NCBI RefSeq assembly: GCF_018687455.1
Contig: NZ_CP061291.1
Span: forward strand, 1,302,001-1,366,000
DNA length: 64,000 nucleotides
Reading direction: 5' to 3'
Source: Polynucleobacter sp. TSB-Sco08W16
Lineage (GTDB): Bacteria > Pseudomonadota > Gammaproteobacteria > Burkholderiales > Burkholderiaceae
Shown: positions 59,807 to 64,000 of the stretch, piece after piece
Position numbering within the stretch: position 1 is the first letter of the stretch
Layout: each line of letters begins with the position of its first letter
Notes under the pieces: model-generated
Database searches by the model: none
The model's input: the letters and a program-made list of their open reading frames with translations, nothing else
Told to the model about the DNA's origin: nothing
Made by a program: the position numbers and the translations under genes

Positions 59807-61171
59807 TTAACTGAGCTCGGCCGCCGCTGCGATGGCTTGATCAATGCGCTCTACTGGAATGACTTTTAAGCCTGGAATTTTAGACTTAGGCATATTCGCT
59901 TTTGGAATGATCGCCACAGTAAATCCAAGTTTTGCGGCCTCTTTTAAGCGCTCTTGACCACGTGGGCATGGACGTATTTCCCCAGCCAATCCAACCTCAC
60001 CAAACACAATGAGCTCTTTAGGGAGTGCACGATTACGAATCGATGATTGAATAGCTAAGAGCACAGCCAAGTCAGCTGCCGGCTCAGAAATCTTCACGCC
60101 ACCCACCGCATTTAAGAACACGTCTTGATCAAAGCAAGCCACCCCAGCATGGCGATGCAGTACTGCCAAGAGCATTGCTAGACGCGCTTGCTCCAAACCA
60201 ACTGCCAAACGACGTGGGTTAGGAACATGCGCTGTATCGACCAGCGCCTGAATTTCAACCAAGAGCGGTCTACTGCCCTCTTGTGTCACTAGGACACATG
60301 CCCCAGGAACCATCTGCTCGTGTTGAGATAAGAAAATTGCAGATGGATTGGTGACGCCACGAAGACCTTTTTCAGTCATCGCAAATACACCAAGCTCATT
60401 GACTGCGCCAAAGCGATTCTTAATGGATCGTACCAAGCGAAACGAGGAGTGCGTATCACCCTCGAAGTACAACACGGTATCAACAATATGCTCCAAAACA
60501 CGTGGTCCAGCTAAGTGCCCATCTTTGGTGACATGACCCACCATTAATACACAGATGCCGCTAGATTTAGCCGCTCTTGTTAATTGAGCAGCGCACTCCC
60601 TGACTTGCGCTACAGAGCCAGGAGCCGAACTAAGTACCTCGGAGTAGAGAGTTTGTATAGAGTCCACCACCAATACTTGTGGCTTTACGGTATCCATAAT
60701 GGAGATCAGTTTCTCCAACTGAATTTCTGCCAACACTTCGAGTTGGGGTGCATTCAATGCAATACGTTTTGCACGCAGAGCAATTTGTGCCGCAGATTCT
60801 TCCCCGCTGCTATAGAGCACATTCATACCGGAAGCGCTCATCTCTGCAAGCGCTTGCAGTAAGAGTGTTGACTTACCGATACCAGGATCACCGCCCAGCA
60901 GTACCACGCCACCTGGAACTAAGCCACCACCCAATACTCGATCGAACTCTTCTACGCCAGTACTGAATCGCGGCAAATCCTCCGCAGTAATAGCGGATAG
61001 TTTTTGTCTTGGCAATGATTGAGCCAACCCTTGAAAACGCGCATTCGAGGTCGTCTCTGGTAAACCCTCTTCCATCGTGTTCCAAGCCTGACAAGATGGG
61101 CACTGGCCCTGCCATTTTGCAGAGGTGCCGCCACAAGATTGGCAGATATAAACCGTTTTGACTTTAGCCAA
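59807..61171 (-). CDS. radA: DNA repair protein RadA
   Basis: This 454-residue RecA-like branch-migration helicase has an N-terminal zinc finger YICQSCGGTSAKWQGQCPSC. Walker A is GGDPGIGKSTLL, the RadA motif KNRFGAVNELGVF is complete, and the C-terminal Lon-like domain has EIRPCPRGQERLKEAAKLG. The start is a TTG at 61171 (AKVKTVYICQSC), where homology begins, with AGG 7 bases upstream. No ATG is available at that point. Confidence 0.96.
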   Translation of the reverse strand: MAKVKTVYICQSCGGTSAKWQGQCPSCQAWNTMEEGLPETTSNARFQGLAQSLPRQKLSAITAEDLPRFSTGVEEFDRVLGGGLVPGGVVLLGGDPGIGKSTLLLQALAEMSASGMNVLYSSGEESAAQIALRAKRIALNAPQLEVLAEIQLEKLISIMDTVKPQVLVVDSIQTLYSEVLSSAPGSVAQVRECAAQLTRAAKSSGICVLMVGHVTKDGHLAGPRVLEHIVDTVLYFEGDTHSSFRLVRSIKNRFGAVNELGVFAMTEKGLRGVTNPSAIFLSQHEQMVPGACVLVTQEGSRPLLVEIQALVDTAHVPNPRRLAVGLEQARLAMLLAVLHRHAGVACFDQDVFLNAVGGVKISEPAADLAVLLAIQSSIRNRALPKELIVFGEVGLAGEIRPCPRGQERLKEAAKLGFTVAIIPKANMPKSKIPGLKVIPVERIDQAIAAAAELS

Positions 61172-61206
61172 GGGGTACCTAATAAATGAGATTGATACGA
61201 ATGTAA

Positions 61207-61716
61207 TTAATCGAGCTGAGTGCCAGCTTTATTCTCTTGTGCACGTTTAGGCGCATCTTTACGACGTTGCTCCAAATCAGCCGCCCTCGCCGCTGCCGCT
61301 TTTTGCTTTTCATCGAACTCGCGTTGATTATCAACCCGCTCAGCAGCTTTTTCTGGGGAAGCACGTTCCGCTATTCGCTTTTGATCATCCTGATCTTTAA
61401 TGCTCTTACGTAAATTACGTTGTACCTCATGCAAGGCGCGCTCTTGCTCGCTGATCGGATCAATCTCTTTACGGTAATCAGCTCTTGCACTACGCAAACA
61501 ATAGTTGACCCAGTAATTTTGATAACACTCAGAAGAGGCTTTACCCCAACGATACTTAGCCCAGTCGCGTTGGAGCTCTAACTCTTGCTCTATCTTGTCT
61601 AATTTCTTGAGCTCAGCCTCTTCTGCTGGAGTGGCTAAAGCAAGTCCACCAACAGAAGTGCTGAGTAAAAATATTGCTGAGAATATTTTTAAGCAAGAAA
61701 AAATATCTTTCCTCAA
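61207..61716 (-). CDS. Small exported coiled-coil protein of unknown function
   Basis: This 169-residue protein does not belong to a family I can name. An N-terminal signal peptide ([20 protein letters not shown]) is cut near residue 29. The mature chain is highly charged and helical with long coiled-coil runs of Glu, Lys, Arg and Ala (about 30-165), and holds two Cys in [20 protein letters not shown] that may form a disulfide. The start codon is TTG, overlapping the TGA of kup (TTGA), so translation depends on kup. A periplasmic role is likely; a link with potassium uptake is only suggested by the overlap. Confidence 0.7.
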   Translation of the reverse strand: MRKDIFSCLKIFSAIFLLSTSVGGLALATPAEEAELKKLDKIEQELELQRDWAKYRWGKASSECYQNYWVNYCLRSARADYRKEIDPISEQERALHEVQRNLRKSIKDQDDQKRIAERASPEKAAERVDNQREFDEKQKAAAARAADLEQRRKDAPKRAQENKAGTQLD

Positions 61717-63653
61717 ATTTCCACCTTGGCACCCAACTCAACCAAACGGTTCGCTGGAATTTTGAAGAAATCGGATTGACGACCCGCATTTTGGTACATC
61801 CAAGCAAACAAGCGCTCACGCCAAATAGCCATACCAGGCAAGCTAGTGGGAACAATCGTGTCTTTTGAAAGAAAGAAGGAAGTGTTCATCAAATCAAATT
61901 TCAAATCAAACTGACTTTCAAGCAAGGCCAAAATTTGATTGGCATCTGGAGTTTCTTTAAATCCGTAAACTGCGCGCACCACATAAATATTTGGACCCAA
62001 CTCTTTCAGAGTAAGCCTTTGGTCATCATTTACATAAGGCACGTCCCAAATGCTGCACTTGAGGAAAAAGACTCGATCATGCAGGATATGGTTATGTTTG
62101 AGGTTATGTAAAAAAGAGACTGGAAGGTAGTCCACATGGGCAGTGAGGAAAATAGCAGTACCCTCAACACGATGTGGCGGATTCTGTAATAAGCTGGTGA
62201 TAAAAGTATCGAGTCGAATCCCCTCGTCGAGCACGCGTTTGCGAACAATTTGACGGCCCTGGTACCAAGTCATCATTAACAAGAAGCAGATCGAAGCAAT
62301 TGCTACTGGGAACCAACCACCCTCAAGCAACTTGACAAGATTAGCAGTGAAGAAGCCAACATCAATGATCAAGAAGCAGCTGATAATGATGGCTACCAAA
62401 ATGGAATTCCATTTCCATAAGGCCTTCATCACTACCGCAGCCAACAAAGTGGTCAGGAGCATTGTGGTTGATACTGCGACACCATAGGCATTCGCCAAGT
62501 TTTCTGACTTCTTGAAAGCCAAAACAATACCAATCACAACAAAACAAAGTACCCAATTAATAAAGGGAACATAAATCTGCCCTTTTTCTTTATCTGAAGT
62601 GAATGCGATCTTCATGCGCGGCAAAAAGCCAAGCAAAATAGCTTCACTTGTCATCGAATAAGCCCCAGAGATACAGGCCTGAGAGGCAATGACTGTAGCC
62701 AGGGTTGCCAATACAACTAATGCAAAAGTATAGGATTCTGGAACCATCATAAAAAATGGGTTTGCAACTGTCTCCGGGTGAGCTAAGAGCATTGCTCCTT
62801 GACCAAAGTAATTAATCAGCAAACAAGGCATCACCAATAAGAACCAGCCGTACTTGATTGGGCGAATGCCAAAGTGCCCCATATCAGCATACAAAGCCTC
62901 AGCGCCGGTAAGAACCAAAAAGATCGATCCGGTGACTGCAAAAGCAATCCCTGCATCCTGCGTCATGAATTTAAATGCATGAATCGGATTTAAAGCAGCA
63001 ATAATTTGCGGTGCATCCTGAATTTGATTAAAGCCCATCAAAGCCAGGGAAGCAAACCAAACCAACATGACGGGACCAAATAGCGCACCTACTACTGAAG
63101 TCCCTTTTTTCTCGAATAAAAATAGGCACAACAAAATCCCAATCGTGATGGGAAGTACGTAGGGGATAAAACTATCAGAGACCACTGTGGTGCCCTCAAT
63201 GGCAGAGAGAACAGAAATAGCAGGCGTAATGACGGCATCGCCATAAAAAAGACAGGCGCCTAAAACACCAACGATCATGATCACAATGGATCGCTTGGAG
63301 TTAGTCTTAGCAGTTCGCAAAGCCAGCGCCATGAGAGACAGAATGCCACCCTCGCCATGGTTATTTGCCCGCATCACAAACAATAAATACTTAAGCGATA
63401 CCACCAAAATAAATGACCAAAAAATCATAGAGATGACACCAAAGATGGAGTCGGGTGTCATCGGAATGCCGTTTTGAGGATCAAAGCAAACCTTTAAAGC
63501 ATAGAGCGGACTAGTGCCAATATCGCCGAACACAATACCAATTGCGCCAAGTGCCAATGTCGCCAAGCCACCTTTCTGATGATGATCTGAACCTTGTATA
63601 TCAACAGGGCGTAATATTTCTGATTGTGAAAATTCAGGATTGCTAACTGACAT
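61713..63653 (-). CDS. kup: Kup-type potassium uptake protein
   Basis: This 646-residue inner-membrane K+/H+ symporter of the HAK/KUP/KT family has about twelve helices in the first 440 residues. [20 protein letters not shown] is the diagnostic first motif, and [33 protein letters not shown] and [14 protein letters not shown] follow. A cytoplasmic C-terminal domain completes it. The ATG has AAGGA six bases upstream. The leader upstream contains two inverted repeats, and the small exported protein gene overlaps its end. Confidence 0.96.
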   Translation of the reverse strand: MSVSNPEFSQSEILRPVDIQGSDHHQKGGLATLALGAIGIVFGDIGTSPLYALKVCFDPQNGIPMTPDSIFGVISMIFWSFILVVSLKYLLFVMRANNHGEGGILSLMALALRTAKTNSKRSIVIMIVGVLGACLFYGDAVITPAISVLSAIEGTTVVSDSFIPYVLPITIGILLCLFLFEKKGTSVVGALFGPVMLVWFASLALMGFNQIQDAPQIIAALNPIHAFKFMTQDAGIAFAVTGSIFLVLTGAEALYADMGHFGIRPIKYGWFLLVMPCLLINYFGQGAMLLAHPETVANPFFMMVPESYTFALVVLATLATVIASQACISGAYSMTSEAILLGFLPRMKIAFTSDKEKGQIYVPFINWVLCFVVIGIVLAFKKSENLANAYGVAVSTTMLLTTLLAAVVMKALWKWNSILVAIIISCFLIIDVGFFTANLVKLLEGGWFPVAIASICFLLMMTWYQGRQIVRKRVLDEGIRLDTFITSLLQNPPHRVEGTAIFLTAHVDYLPVSFLHNLKHNHILHDRVFFLKCSIWDVPYVNDDQRLTLKELGPNIYVVRAVYGFKETPDANQILALLESQFDLKFDLMNTSFFLSKDTIVPTSLPGMAIWRERLFAWMYQNAGRQSDFFKIPANRLVELGAKVEI

Positions 63654-63671
63654 GAATGATCCTTGTGTGGG

Positions 63672-63719
63672 CTAAATATTCAACATATTGCGTGGCAATA
63701 TGTTACTCCTTATAAGCGG
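63672..63719 (-). promoter_or_regulatory. Hairpin-bearing leader of kup
   Basis: AACATATTGC (63682-63691) and GCAATATGTT (63695-63704) form a perfect 10-bp repeat with a 3-base loop, 29-51 bases before the kup ATG. AAGGAG (63706-63711, minus strand) followed after 7 bases by TTG opens an eight-codon frame ending at 63672, a possible leader peptide. A second repeat, ATAAGCGG/CCGCTTAT (63712-63719 and 63749-63756), lies further up. Confidence 0.4.
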
Positions 63720-63780
63720 CTATTAAATTTGGAATTTCTACTTAAAAACCGCTTATTTATGCGTCTTTTGCAGGAATACC

Positions 63781-63810
63781 TCGACAGAGAGGGTCAAAAA
63801 ATGGTAGAAT
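63781..63810 (+). promoter_or_regulatory. Promoter of the initiator tRNA gene
   Basis: TCGACA (63781-63786) and TAGAAT (63805-63810) are 18 bases apart and match the sigma-70 consensus at 5 of 6 positions each. The -10 ends 12 bases before the tRNA, so the 5' leader is very short. Confidence 0.7.
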
Positions 63811-63822
63811 TTCAGCTTCAGA

Positions 63823-63899
<77 letters not shown>

Positions 63900-63912
63900 G
63901 TAATTCAGTACT

Positions 63913-63938
63913 AAGCCCTTAATTTTTAAGGGCTTTTT
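63913..63938 (+). terminator. Intrinsic terminator of the tRNA-fMet gene
   Basis: AAGCCCTTAA (63913-63922) and TTAAGGGCTT (63926-63935) are a perfect 10-bp stem with a 3-base loop, followed by TTT, GC and a second T run. It begins 14 bases after the tRNA. Confidence 0.92.
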
Positions 63939-63952
63939 GCTTTTTTGGCTAT

Positions 63953-64000
63953 TTAGAACTGCTCTACTTCTAAAGCATTAGTCGAGTGGCCACCTTCAAC
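63953..64000 (-). CDS. C-terminal end of an unidentified gene (partial)
   Basis: On the minus strand an open frame enters from the right edge and reads VEGGHSTNALEVEQF before a TAA at 63953-63955. The amino acids look protein-like and the gene would converge on the tRNA. Fifteen residues are too few to name a family, and chance is not excluded. Confidence 0.3.
   Translation of the reverse strand, partial: VEGGHSTNALEVEQF

Overview
The window reads as ordinary chromosome of a betaproteobacterium. The moderately low GC, the order smc-zipA-ligA, the long rpsB-to-rnhB envelope cluster and the style of the proteins point to Burkholderiaceae, most likely Polynucleobacter. The genus is recalled from general familiarity and was not tested. 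I see no insertion sequence, phage, CRISPR array or rRNA, and no gap without a gene exceeds about 300 bases. Nearly all genes are recognisable; the left-edge gene (DUF3306) and a 15-codon tail at the right edge are cut by the window.

Layout. 1-2109 (-): DUF3306, DUF3305 and the Fe-S carrier Mrp/ApbC. 2231-4753: divergent CopZ-like chaperone and CopA copper ATPase. 4780-5580 (-): DUF3047 lipoprotein. 5637-10301 (+): GT39 membrane glycosyltransferase, UPF0104 protein, GT9 glycosyltransferase and PAP2 phosphatase, a probable envelope-glycan cassette, followed by rlmJ. 11197-20549 (-): SOUL protein, LD-carboxypeptidase, tadA, queD, queE, two tandem paralogous lipoproteins of unknown function, a DUF455 ferritin-like protein, guaA, guaB, rnfH and ratA, with smpB divergent from ratA.

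21160-25336 (+) is the most unusual part: circularly permuted ATP-grasp, alpha-E protein, transglutaminase-like protease and Anbu, the ancestral proteasome-like peptidase. An almost classical NtrC-type palindrome lies just upstream. The Anbu protein carries a 60-residue Lys/Ala/Ser/Pro tail with no acidic residue. Next come a CoA-transferase/HMG-CoA-lyase-like/VOC operon (25333-27904, -), and ppsA with its divergent regulator ppsR.

31383-46360 (-) is the conserved translation and envelope supercluster: rpsB, tsf, pyrH, frr, uppS, cdsA, dxr, rseP, bamA, ompH/skp, lpxD, fabZ, lpxA, lpxB, rnhB and a SpoU-type rRNA methyltransferase. It joins protein synthesis to polyprenyl, phospholipid and lipid A synthesis and outer-membrane assembly. 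RseP here appears to have one PDZ domain rather than two. Divergent from rpsB are map and glnD. Then ligA, zipA and smc (-), dapD, dapE and prmB (+), radA (-), a small exported coiled-coil protein overlapping kup (-), and an initiator tRNA with clear promoter and terminator.

Nothing here is a whole new system that can be proved from sequence alone. The best leads are the nitrogen-type operator and tailed Anbu peptidase, the Tat/Sec pair of duplicated lipoproteins, the short RseP, and the hairpin-rich leader of kup.
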